A stretch of DNA of 64,000 bases from Corbicula japonica. Taxonomy: Eukaryota; Mollusca; Bivalvia; Venerida; Cyrenidae. The notes under the pieces were generated by a model. That model worked only from the letters and a program-made list of their open reading frames with translations, was not told the origin of the DNA and made no database searches. The DNA lies in contig JAZAYU010000264.1 in assembly GCA_038501625.1 (NCBI GenBank), forward strand, positions 1 through 64,000. The letters are read 5' to 3'. This document shows, piece after piece, positions 1 to 11,300 of this stretch (positions are counted from its first letter, which is position 1; each line of letters begins with the position of its first letter). The position numbers and the translations under genes are program-made.

Positions 1-720
1 AAGCGACCGCGTTTAATGAATTAACATGATGTATTGATGTGTACTTATGTATTTTTCCTTATCTGTCATTTAAAAAGGGCAATTTTTAAAATCAGTCAAC
101 AAATAAAAAGCTATTCCTGCTTTTCGCAGTTATTTCTTCTTTTCGGGAGGTCAAAGTAGAGACCGCGTTTAATGAATAATCATCGCCCGGCAAAAATCTT
201 ATTGAAATTTGCTAAATTAATGTTTACTTATGTATTTTTTCCTAATCTTTCATTTAAAAAAGAAATTTTTGAAATCGTCCAATAAATAAAAAGCTATTCC
301 TTCTTTTCGCAGTTATTTCTTCTTTTCGTGCGGTCAAATTAGAGACCGCGTTTAATGAATTACCATCGCCCGTCAAAAATCTTATTGAAATATAACAAAT
401 TTATGTTTACTTATGTATTTTTCCCGATCTTTCATTTAAAAAAGAAATTTTTAAAATCGGTCAACAAATAAAAAAGTCTTCCTTCTTTTCGCATGTATTT
501 CTTCTTTTCGGAAGGTCAAATTAGCGACCGCGTTTAATGAATTACCATCGACCGGCAAAACACTTATTGAAAACAGTGAATTTATGTTTCCCTATGTATT
601 TTTTCCTGATCTTTCATTTAAAAAAGAAATTATTAAAATCGGTCAAAAAGTAAAAAAGATATTCCTTCTTTTCGCAGTTATTTCTTCTTTTCGCGAAAAG
701 AACTTCTTTTCGCACTCTAG
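1..720. repeat. Satellite-like tandem repeat, ~182-bp unit
   Basis: The phrase GACCGCGTTTAATGAAT recurs at about 5, 161, 344 and 526, giving spacings of 156, 183 and 182 bp. Each unit also carries a TATGTATTTTT(C) stretch, an ATAAAAAG-like stretch and two TTCTTCTTTTCG blocks. The array is cut by the window start, so its true size is unknown. The last unit decays after about 720 into extra TTCTTTTCGC blocks. No coding potential is seen. Confidence 0.85.
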
Positions 721-874
721 TAGTAGCGTTATTGATATTCTCAGATCTGCTTAATTTTTTGTTCAGATCCGCCCCTTTTTTCTCTTATAGGACTAACCCA
801 TTTTTATCCGGGGACCATAAGCCGCTGATTATGGAATGTTATTAATCTCAAAATAACGCATGGAAGATTCCATT

Positions 875-1013
875 GCCCAAGGTTATACAGCTGAGCATGG
901 AAACCAGTCTCAAATCTCAAGCATCTGATTGGCTGATTGACCAGTCGCCATTTCAGCCAATCAGATGCTTGAGATTTGAGACTGGTTTCCAATATCAGTT
1001 TTATAACCTTCAA
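875..1013. repeat. Fold-back element copy 1
   Basis: The two halves are near-perfect reverse complements centred near 945 (CAAATCTCAAGCATCTGATT against AATCAGATGCTTGAGATTTG). The centre is shortened relative to the commonest form. This is the only copy upstream of the TRIM-like gene. Confidence 0.85.
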
Positions 1014-1684
1014 CCCATGTTCTCCATCTTGTGAACATCATCGTTTGGGATGAATGAAAAAAGGTACTGTTTACTTGTGCAGATATTGAGTTGCGCGCAA
1101 CCCGGGGCTTCGCGGCGTGGGCTGTTATATGCATAGCAGTTACTTCCCACAAACAGGCTCGAACAAAGCGAGCCAGCAATGTTTTCATATTTGTCGTGTA
1201 CAGTAGTTTTCCAAGTTATGTTTTTTATAAATTTAATGTATTGATAATTAGCATAGTAAAGTTTTAAATGCGTATTGACCATGAGTATTTTAATAACGTC
1301 TCGTTTCCTTTGACAGATTGACAATAGTATCGATATCAAAATTATTCAATCGCTCCATTTCACTTCCAAAAACGTTTCGTAATTAAATAATATATAACAT
1401 ACGAACCACTTTTAACGCATATGCAATAATTAAACTAACTCATATTTAATTACACTATAAATAAATTAAAGCATTTGTCTTAAATACTGATATTCTTCAG
1501 TTTTTGTTTATAAATAGAAAAAATAGACTTCAACATATAATTACTTATGTAATGGACTTAAATAGGTCTTTATAGGTCTGTGCAAACACACTAGTTACAT
1601 TATCAACTGAATTGGTTATTTGATCTTTCAGTCTGCAAAGACACAAGACGACCTTGACCAACTTACGGAATTTTAAAAATATTT

Positions 1685-3261
1685 ATGGGAGTAGGTGTTT
1701 CGAAAATCAACATGGCTTCGCCGTTAAAAGGTTCCAAACTATTGACATTCCTACCTGGTGCCATTGCTCAAGATAATGACAGAGAATGTGACTATTGCAG
1801 ATTAAAAGACAAAGCGGCCGAAGCTCAGACATTTTGTATCAATTGCAAGAAGTACATGTGCTTTGACTGCAAGGAAGAGTTTCATGAGACGGCAGCGCAT
1901 GCAAACCATAAAATTCTACAAGGGACTGACATTCCAAAAGAAAGGATTATTAGTTCGAAGATATCTGTTCAATCATGCGAAATTCACAACTTCAAAATGA
2001 TAGAGTACTATTGTCCAAAACATACTGAGGTCTTATGCCAGGAATGTAAGGAAACAAAACATACACCGTGTCAGGAAGTAAGTGAAATTAACAAGTTAGC
2101 GAAAGGAATTAAAGGTGGAAAAGATCTTCCGAAAACAATTCAAGATGTCAGGGATATGATGTTTCAATTTGAAAGACTGAAGACTATCAAAGACTCTCAT
2201 GACGATCGTCTGGAAGAACAATTATCATCCTGTTTGAAGGCAATACATGATCTCAGGCAAAAGGTTGATAATCAATTTGACCTACTTGAGAGAAAGGTAC
2301 GAATTGAGATTGAAACCCGAATATCGAAGGAAAAAAATGACATACGAACTGTTCAGAAGGAATGTTTTAAGATGATCGATGTTTTACAAGAACAAACTAA
2401 ACATTTGGAATCGGCGAAATCATGTGAAGAATCACAGTGTTTTATTTCACTTATTCGCGCTCATCACGTTAAAAGTGAATGTGTAGAAATTTTACAAACC
2501 ATTCTTAAAGAAAAGAGGGAATGGCAAATTGAGTTTGAACCAAGTCATAAACTATTAGTCTTTCTAAAATCGTTTGATAAATTTGGTTCCGTGAAATCTA
2601 CTCTCGCCAAAGCACCAGATTCAAGTCGGCTGTTTGCTCCTTCCCCTGCACAACACACTGTTCTCTCATCAGATGTGTTTTCAGCAGTTAAAAGAAGGAA
2701 ACAGATGGTTAATTGTGGAGAACATTCCGTCTCATCACCTGAAGACGGCAGGCATTCTTGTTCAATTACGGGTGCGACTTTCATGGCGGATGGGAGGCTT
2801 CTGCTCGTGGACCACTTAAATAACAACATAAAGTTGTTCGATCAGCCTTTACGCCTTAAGTCGGTTCTATCGCTTGATTATCAACCTTGTGACGTAGCTG
2901 CTCTTAATAATAAGGAGGCAGTCATTACTGTTCCAGAGCGAAAAAGGCTTGCTTTTCTAATTATGGATCCAGATTTACGTATAAACAGAACTGTTATAAC
3001 AGAAGAAGGGTGTCACGGCATCAGTGTTTTAGAAAAAGGACTTCTAGTGACTTGTTATAAACATGGAATATATGGTCTGGTCCTGCTACTCGATATGGAG
3101 GGAAGGGTTAAACAGAGATTTGATCGAGACGTCAATGGAGACTCATTATTTCAGGGTCCATTCTTTATTGCGACTAGTTCGAAAAATGATAAATTTTATG
3201 TTTCTGACAAAGTATCCAATGCTGTTCTTGGAGTGACAGCCGCGGGGAAAATAGTGTTCAA
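1685..3261 (+). CDS. TRIM-like gene, coding exon 1
   Basis: Encodes both B-boxes, the coiled coil and most of the propeller (525 codons plus 2 nt). The donor gtatga begins at 3262. If the intron is not removed, the frame runs on to a TAA at 3308-3310, giving a 541-aa form with a different 16-residue end. Confidence 0.8.
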
Positions 3262-3995
3262 GTATGATTATTTGTTCACTCTTTCTGCACCTTATGTTCT
3301 TATCAGATAATTTTCTGAAACTACAGAACGATCATTTAACTATAACGAAATTCTAGGTTCCAACAGATCTTCCGCGAATTTGCGCATATCTGTAACTACT
3401 ACACTTAGACCATGCTAACTTATAAATAAAAATTTGTTTAAAATCAATGCGGAGCTAGCACCTTAAATCCACATACAACTATTTATCAAAATATGTGTGA
3501 TGGTATGCTATATTTTTCCATGTAGTTACTCGTCGCTAGTGGAGAACCGATGGTATGCGGAGAAACATTTTTGTAATTCCTAATTCATAAAAGCATAATT
3601 ATTATTTGTTTTTATCAATTACTTTTTATTATTATGATTATTATTAAGAAAATCAGCTGCAAATACAGAAATAGATCATATTATTTTTATTTTATTTCTT
3701 ATATTCGAGTTCGATTACGTTTAAGTTCCCTTTTCATCTATTTTGATATTTTAGGTATCACTCGAAAGACTTGGACGCACCTGGATATATCACCGTTGAT
3801 AAGGAAGGAGCAGTATTTGTATGTGGACGAGATTCCAAAAATATCCATATGCTCAATTCGGAGGGCCGCAGACTTAATGTCTTCTTAGCTGACGGGGGAC
3901 TCGAGGGAAGCGCCATGTGTTACAGACCAACAGATAGATTATTTGTCATATGTAGCTACAATTCAGACCGAATACGCACTTACAAGCTTTTGTGA
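1685..3995 (+). CDS. TRIM-like B-box / coiled-coil / NHL-type protein (two exons)
   Basis: Join 1685-3261 with 3755-3995, giving 605 aa. The junction AA|gtatga ... ttttag|G restores a Lys codon and continues Tyr-His-Ser-Lys-Asp-Leu-Asp, so the phase is exact. Seen in the protein: a Cys/His-rich B-box at about residues 35-77 (CDYC ... CINC ... CFDC ... HANH), a second B-box at about 98-134 (SCEIH ... YYCPKH ... CQEC), a charged coiled coil at about 150-290, and from about 340 a beta-propeller region whose last part, in exon 2, reads like an NHL repeat (APGYITVDKEG). There is no RING before the first B-box, so this is not a standard TRIM E3 ligase. RING-less TRIM-like proteins of this layout are common in bivalves; roles in immunity or RNA binding are family inference only. 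A second Met at residue 10 is an alternative start. Confidence 0.85.
3262..3754 (+). other. Intron of the TRIM-like gene
   Basis: 493-bp AT-rich intron starting gtatga and ending gatattttag. AATAAA occurs near 3424, so a transcript that keeps this sequence could also be polyadenylated here; this is not shown by the sequence alone. Confidence 0.7.
3755..3995 (+). CDS. TRIM-like gene, coding exon 2
   Basis: Encodes the C-terminal 80 residues, with the blade motifs ITVDKEGAVFVCGRDS and RLFVICSYNSDRIRTYKLL followed by TGA at 3993-3995. Without this exon the propeller lacks its last blades. Confidence 0.8.
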
Positions 3996-6100
3996 ACGAA
4001 ATGTGTAGATAAAGCTTTTACGTACAGATATATAATTCTTATTTGTGCATAAATTCACGTGCTTTTCAATCTTTTAAAGTAAAGTAACTGAAAATGAGTT
4101 TGGAACATTTTTAAATCTATCGATTCACATTTCGTCTCACGAAAGTTTGTTTGTATGTATAGTTACATATCAACTAAATGTTGACTTTGACGTTATTTTT
4201 TTATTTTGGTTTTCGTAAAATGCTACAAAGCCACGTTTATTTTTACCTTTACTGTTTGTGTAGCAAGGTTGATTGTTGCTATATTGTTTTGTTATTGTTT
4301 CAAGTCCTATTTGCATTTAACAGTCAGTTTTAGTTTGTTTTTTCCTGTATGTGGTCTGATGAGCACCTATAAACATTTCAATCACAAATAATGGAATTTG
4401 CATATTTAAAAAAGGTCATATTTACCAAAATCCTACTCATACCTACAAATTAAACTTTTTACGCAAAAAGCGTGCATATTGTATCATAGGATTTAAAAAG
4501 AGGTAGACCAAGTGCGACAGAAGGTGCCTATAAACAACGGTGGTCGAGCTTTTATAACTCTCTCTATACTTTTTGGCTGCCTGGGGGAGGCTTTGTTTTC
4601 TGGATTGGCCATTTCTGATATGAATATTTCACACTTTGATTACCAGTATAAAATGTAAACTGTCATGTAAACTACTGTAGATCGATCTATTCCCTGAATG
4701 AAGACTTTGTTTCGGATATTGTGACATATTGTTACATTCACTCAACTCGCAGCAATACAAGCAAACTGAAAACAGTAGCAGACACCGGAAACATTCAAAG
4801 CGCAATGTTATAAGCCTCAGTAATGTCATTTGCGAAAATTACTCGTCATTTAAGAAACGTGTTATACCCAAATCATTAGTAGTAGACTAGTAGTGCATTG
4901 CTTCAAGAATGTATTCATGCACATACGAATATCAAATAAGATTTGTTAGATTAAATTCTTCGAAAAAGAATAGAGAAAGATACGAACCGGTAGGTTTATC
5001 CAAAAATGGTGGTACAACAGTTGTTGGTAAAGCCGCTTCGATAAAATTAAACAAAAGCACAACCACTCTTATAACAACAAATACTTGTTTAAATAAGGTT
5101 CCAACATTTTGAAGCGCCATTGCCATTGTCTGGATTGTTTTATGAATCTGATGATTTTTAGGTTCCTCAGCACCACATTTTCTATTTCACACAAAAAAAA
5201 ACACTGTTCTATCCTTATGGGTTTCTTATTGTTAAAATCAAATGTTAACAATCCGAATGATGTTAATAAATCATGATAAGTAAGATGGTTTTATTTACGA
5301 TTATTAATTTTGACCTTTCGGTACATGTGCAATTATTACATTAACAAACAAAGCAATTTTCATTAAAATGTCGTTAAAATGTATTAGTAATTAGGCTGAA
5401 CGGCATTAACTTCTTTAGCGATACTTTTATGTCACAAATTGTCAAGGCCTAAGGTTCTTATTATTTTTATTTCCGTAAAGACATTTATATTGCCATCTAG
5501 TAGTTAAGGTCAATCATTAATTACACGCCGTTGGTGTGCAGTGTAATGTGAAAGTTCTTGGAATATTTTTTATCGAGCATTGATATACATGTATTTAATT
5601 AAGAAATGCATCACTCCTGTTAGTGTTGTTTTGTTTCTTATGGAAACTTATTAAGTTAATCTCTTTAAAATTGTCAATTTTAGTTTGCTGTAGATCAGTG
5701 ATTTTCTTTATTAGACTCACACAATATTAGATATATATTTAAGTTGAAGATTTTTCAAGAGCTATCTCATATTTTCCTATAATTTATGATATATGATATA
5801 TGATATATATCCGTCATTTCATTCACGAATCTTCATCCAGATTGTAAACAGTATTATTTTATCAGTTTAGTTGCACGGCGGTTTCACTAGTCAAGAATTA
5901 TGAAACTCTTGGAAATTAAAGGTCTTGATCACTTTCTCTTTTTCTTTTTCATGCCTTCAATATCTGTCCGATTTAATACCGAAACTCAGTCAGTGCTTTG
6001 ATTTTTTCGCGAAATAATCGAGTATTCTGTCCGCTCCGCGTTGATAAGCTGATAGGCAGTACTTTTAGCTGGTATGCGTTTCAGTTTTCATGAGGGGGCG

Positions 6101-6103
<3 letters not shown>

Positions 6104-6136
<33 letters not shown>
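6104..6136 (+). repeat. (GA)n microsatellite
   Basis: About 16 uninterrupted GA dinucleotides following a GGGGGCGGGG stretch. Confidence 0.95.
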
Positions 6137-6139
<3 letters not shown>

Positions 6140-6397
6140 CATTATTATCATTTTATCAGTTTACATTTTTTTAAGTTCTAAATTTTGAAAAAAGAGCTAC
6201 CGATGTTTAGCGAGCATTTCAAAAAGTTGTGTATCCAAGTACTGGCAAATCTGGAAATTATTTGTTCGATGCGGAATGTAGATATTATCCAATCAAAATG
6301 TCACCAGTTTAAAGACTGCATTATTGTCAGTTGAAAAAATCAGTCGCCGATGTCATATAATGAAGAGTTTTGCGGCACCACTACTGCGCATTCTTTC

Positions 6398-6492
6398 CTG
6401 GGGACCAAGCGGTGGCTAAGCCTGTTAACTTGCTCCGGTTTTTTGTGGCTAAGCGCTACATTTCTGTTGTGGTTCTGGTTCAAATCCGGATC
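6398..6492 (+). other. tRNA-like Pol III A/B box pair (possible SINE head)
   Basis: GGTTCAAATCC at 6477-6487 is a good match to a Pol III B box. ACCAAGCGGTGGCTAAG at about 6404-6420 resembles the A box and D-loop of class II tRNAs. The spacing of about 70 bp is long and I cannot fold a clean cloverleaf, so this is more likely a decayed tRNA-derived element than a functional tRNA. Confidence 0.3.
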
Positions 6493-7555
6493 TGAGCACG
6501 TATAATTCATATGAATAATTAAGTTGTTTTGCTATCATAAAGATAAATGAGTTATGATCATCAAGTATAACACTGTGTGACGATAAATTAATTGCAAGTG
6601 GAGGAGGACTAACAATTACAGCAGTTACATCTCTGACAAAACTCGAGCCAGTAGTTTTGATTGACATATGGAGTCGTTAAAAGCTCAACGCTTAATTTAA
6701 ATTCACATAAGACAAAGGTTAATTGTTTCATTTAAAGAGCAAGTAAACAAATAAAAAACAACTTAAGGATTTAGGACCATCATTGACATATTTCATATCT
6801 TGACACTGGATGGTAGGAAATCAATGTACCTTTAAAGTGTTAAAGACATACAAAATATAAGATGATTCACCGAGAAATTTTTCAAGACATTTTTATTTAA
6901 CGGTAGATAATAGGTGTTAACATTTACATTAAAGCCTATGGAAAATATCGATTTTTTGCTATTACTTTAAAAATATTTATTTTTTCAAGAAAGTCTCTTG
7001 GTAGAAAACTTAACAAACAGAGTTTGTGTACTATTTTAATAAGAAATCAGATATTTACAGTAGAAAAATGGAGAAATTAACATTTTTGTGTTTCCAAGGG
7101 AGATAACTCAAGACAACCATGTCAACACGGGCAGATAATCACAAAACATTATCGCTCAGCTGTTATTATCTGTAACTTGCCTATTGTCTTTTTAAAAGAC
7201 ATTTAATAACTAAATAACTTACATAATTATGGTTACTGTTTGGTTTTAATATGCTAATGATGGGTCTAAGACCTTAAGAACTAAACAACTTTTGTATGAT
7301 AACAGTGATAATATTTTTTCCAAATATTAATAAAATGTTTGGAATATGATAATATAATGGTTAAAATGATAAAAACCTAGAAAAACACATCGTCCCTAAT
7401 CGTGTCTCTGTCTATTTGTTATTCTTTTTTGTGTTAAGCAATGAAATCGCCAAAAGAAGGCTGTATGTCAAGATTACATTGAAAGTCGCTGAACTTGTAT
7501 GATAAATGCATTAATGGTATTGTTTGGAGTTCGTTTAGTATTTTCATCAAGGCTA

Positions 7556-7815
7556 CACTTTCTTCTCCCTCCCCCTTCCTCCTCCCATTGCCCGCCTCCT
7601 CCTTTATTTCGCTTACCTTCCCCATACCTCTGAAACTTTCCCGGGTCCTCCTTCCTTCCCCCCCCCCCCCCCCCCCACCAACCCGAACTCCTATTTCTTC
7701 TCCTACCTCTCCGCTCCCATCCACTCCCCTCTTTTTGCACTGGTCTCCCTTTCTGCATACCTTCCCTTTTCTCCATTTTCGCTTCTTTTCCCTCCCTCCC
7801 TCCCTCCTCCCAATC
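7556..7815 (+). repeat. Polypyrimidine tract, C/T-rich strand bias
   Basis: About 260 bp is overwhelmingly C and T on the + strand, including a run of about 18 C at 7660-7677 and several CTCCC/TTCCC clusters. It lies 350-600 bp upstream of the METTL3 start codon. Open frames on both strands here are composition artefacts. Confidence 0.85.
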
Positions 7816-8092
7816 GCAACTCGGTGCTCGTTCAACCCATCTTAGACGGCTTAGTCGAAAAAAGTATCTGTTTCATCTTCATGTTATTTATAATTTATAA
7901 GTTGTTTAAGAATTTTTCTATGAGTGTCTGTCAATGCATTTAGAGTTTTTAAATAACCTATGTTTTCCTTTATGTTTTATTTGTTATAGTGTTAATGAGA
8001 TTGACATGTAGGCCTATGTGTTTAAACAAAATATGTTAACTTCTTAAAAATCGATACGTTCTAGTACGGTACACCGCCTTTTATACTTCCAT

Positions 8093-8104
8093 AAATATGG
8101 CTGC
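8093..8104 (+). promoter_or_regulatory. Possible YY1-type site near the METTL3 transcription start
   Basis: AAATATGGCTGC, about 60 bp before the METTL3 ATG, matches the YY1 core AANATGGC(G/T)GC, an element often found just downstream of metazoan housekeeping start sites. The match is on sequence alone. Confidence 0.3.
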
Positions 8105-8163
8105 GCCCATAATCTAAATTATTACTTTCAAAACATTTGTCCAATTTTCTGAATAGTTGCAAA

Positions 8164-8335
8164 ATGTCAGATGCTTGGAACGAGATACAGGCTTTGAAAT
8201 CGAAAAAGAGTAGTCTGCGAGCCAAACTAGAGGCCCGTAAGAAAGAAAGGGAAGGTTTACAGGCTGAGATCGCGAAATCTTCGTCATCGTCACCAAATGT
8301 TCCGGCGGCAAAGCCAATCTTGAGTTCAGCTGATG
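8164..8335 (+). CDS. METTL3: METTL3 exon 1 (coding)
   Basis: Encodes residues 1-57, ending SADG with phase 1; donor gtaaaa at 8336. The ATG is chosen because MSDAW aligns with the conserved METTL3 N-terminus (human MSDTW). An upstream in-frame Met at 8137 lacks this support. Confidence 0.93.
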
Positions 8336-11300
8336 GTAAAAAATTACTTCTAAAATGTGCTCAATATTTTTTCAATTGTTTGGTTATCAAGGAACGGTTT
8401 TTGATTGCAAGTCAGAAATTAATTCTCAATAGACCTGTTTCCCAATACCGTTGTAACGGCAGCACGAAATACCCAAATCCACACAAATCTACCCAAATCT
8501 ACCAATTTTATAGTTGCTGTTGGTAAATATTACTCAAATATACATATTTTATGATTGAATAGGTCAAGTTGAACAAAAAAGTAAGTACACAGTTAACTGC
8601 ATTTAAGTTTTAATCATCAAAATACTTGTTTTCATCTACCCAAATCTTCCTTAATGTTATTAGCAAGTGTATGTTTCACCAAGAATTAGGGACATTACGG
8701 ACCATGACCATTACGGACCAGACATAACGGACCAGATTTTAGGACATAACGGACAAGATTTATAGACATTACTGACCATCTAAAAGACAAGACGGAACAT
8801 CTATAAGATATAACGGACCAGATATATACACATTACAGACAATCTAAAGATGCTTATGAAATATAAATTATAGATCTATAAAAACATAACGGATCATATT
8901 TTAGGACCATCTATACATAGATAGATATGGAATATAAATTATATATCTTTTAAAAATTTAATTGCCAATTAAGCCTGTCGGTAGTTATTTATTCGCTAAT
9001 TTAAGGGTCATAATTACAACTGGTTAATAAATATGAAATGCATTTTTTGCAATCAAAATTACCAGGTTTTGACATCAGTTTGCAAAAGTACTCAAAATTA
9101 TTGCCAATCATGCAGGGTTTTCACACTTTTATGATTGCCAATTAAAGACTGACGGTATTTAGTAAAATATCTTTGATCATATATAATGGCGATAATTTAA
9201 GGGTCATAATTACAATTAGTTAACACATTTTTGCAATCAAAATTTTAAAATTTATTGTTTAATATTTTATTGTGTGGTATATATAGCACATGTACTTGTT
9301 TGTATTTGCAAATGTGTGCCTCGTTAAAATACAGCTATTTGTGTGTGCTATGAATTGTTAAATTTTTGTGTTTTGTTAAATGTTTTATTGTGAGGTAGAT
9401 GTGCTTTATGGTTGATGTGCTTGTTCATAAATGTGCTAAATAAATATGAAACTATTTGTAATTGTTTTTCTTTCATCCATTATATTAATTCCTTTTATAA
9501 AACAATTTTAAAATTAAACAAGTTGAACAAAAATGTGCACTTGGGTTACTAACACCTTATGGAATTTCACAGGGGCGATCACATAATTGACCGTCAGCTA
9601 TTGTTCTATATTGAATTTCACGGGAATTTTTCACAGTTATTTGAGAGAAAATTGACAGGTGTGCTATCAAAATTAGCAAATTATAACAAGCGTATTCGCC
9701 AAAAACGATGTGTGGTAAGTTATACGGGTGTTAATAAATTACAAAAAAATGTTTTATAAATAAATTGTGATATAAACTACTCGAAACCTTAAAATCAATT
9801 TAAACAAAATTAATCTTTATATAAGAAAAGTCTCTCATTATATGAATCTTTAAATGGTCCGTTATGTTTTCATAATTCATATTTTATATTAATCTGAAGA
9901 TGGTCTGTACTGTCTACAATTCTGTACATTATGTTTTTAGCTGTACATTTTATATTATTTATCAATCTAACGATGGTTCGTAGTGTGTATATATCTGGTC
10001 CATTATGTCTTATAGATGGTCCGTAATGTCTATAAATCTGGTCCGTTATGTCTTTTTTGGTGGTCCGTCATGTCCTAAAATCTGGTCCGTTATGTCTGGT
10101 CCGTAATGGTCATGGTCCGTTATGTCCCGATACCTTTCACCAAACATAAAAAACAAAGTAGTCATACACTGATGAAAATGCTGCTGCTGCTGCTGATGAT
10201 GATGACTATAATTATTAAATGTTGATAAATTTACTTTTTAGATTTTTGAAGCTATTATTAGTATTAATAAGCAACATATAAGCAATATGGGGAGGGATAT
10301 AACTGTACTTTAAGATTGTAAATGGAACAATCTTTCAAGAAATAAACATTCTTCTTATATAAAGTTTGATTCAGTATCAACAAAAGATAGCTAAAATATA
10401 TAGAATTTGTCAAGATTTATCTGAAACTACTAAGATTTGGGTAGATTTGGGTGGATTTGGGTAGATTTGGGTATTTCGTGCCACCCCCGTTGTAATACGT
10501 GTTTTTATCACTACCATATAATCTCTGAATTTCAGAACAAGGCATAAACTGCTGGGCCGCGTCATTAAACATAAGATTATAATGCAATGCCAAGAAATTT
10601 GACAAGTTCTACTGAATTACTCGACTCAAAATATTTGAAAACGACCATATTGCCCTCGCTGATCTTCTTAGAGGAACTGTATATTTGAAACTGTTTATTG
10701 GGATGTTTTCAATACCGAAGCATGAAATTATATAGCCTCTAGGTATGGATTAAATGACACAAATTAACAGGATGTTTATTCTAACCTGACAATTGCAGTA
10801 TACAGAATCTTGAACAAAAGAGTTGACCACATATGTCTATCAGGTGCACGTTTACTGCCTAACAGTTTTCTTAGAGAATAAACTTGAATTGTGTGAATAA
10901 CAAATGTTTTAAAAGAAACAGACAAAGCATCGCTTTTCTATTTTATTTTAAAAACAAACAATCCTGGAAACACTCACACTCGTTTATTGTCGTGGATTGA
11001 ACATGTGCCTTTCATTACCGGTAGTTAAATTTCTTGAGTTTGATTGTTTGACAAACTTCATAAGCACAAGAAACAGATTGGGGCTCTTAATGTCCGCCAG
11101 TGTTTGTATTCTCTTTTAATTTTAAGCCACAAACAAAACGATGGAGTTACATTTTGATATTAAGGCCTGACAAGATATGCCCTATCAGGATGGATCGATA
11201 GTAAATTAAAAAAATATATTAAATAAAAGCTAATAAAAGGCAAAATAATTTCATTTAAAACCTAAATTATTTTAGATTCTTCTTGGTTTCTTATGTTCCT

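Larger units (their letters stand above)
3996..8080. other. Intergenic region between the TRIM-like gene and METTL3
   Basis: AT-rich sequence in which I recognise no gene; the open frames here are short and unlike known proteins. Items singled out separately are a GA microsatellite, a tRNA-like box pair and a long pyrimidine tract. Confidence 0.6.

Noticed and set aside
6398..6492. Functional tRNA gene
   Set aside because: Good B box but over-long A-B spacing and no clean acceptor stem; kept only as a weak tRNA-like feature.
7434..7845. Open frames of 100-133 codons on both strands
   Set aside because: Product of the pyrimidine tract (Gly/Arg/Glu-rich on one strand, Ser/Pro-rich on the other).
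8137..8163. Upstream in-frame Met as the METTL3 start
   Set aside because: MSDAW at 8164 matches the conserved METTL3 N-terminus; the nine upstream residues do not.
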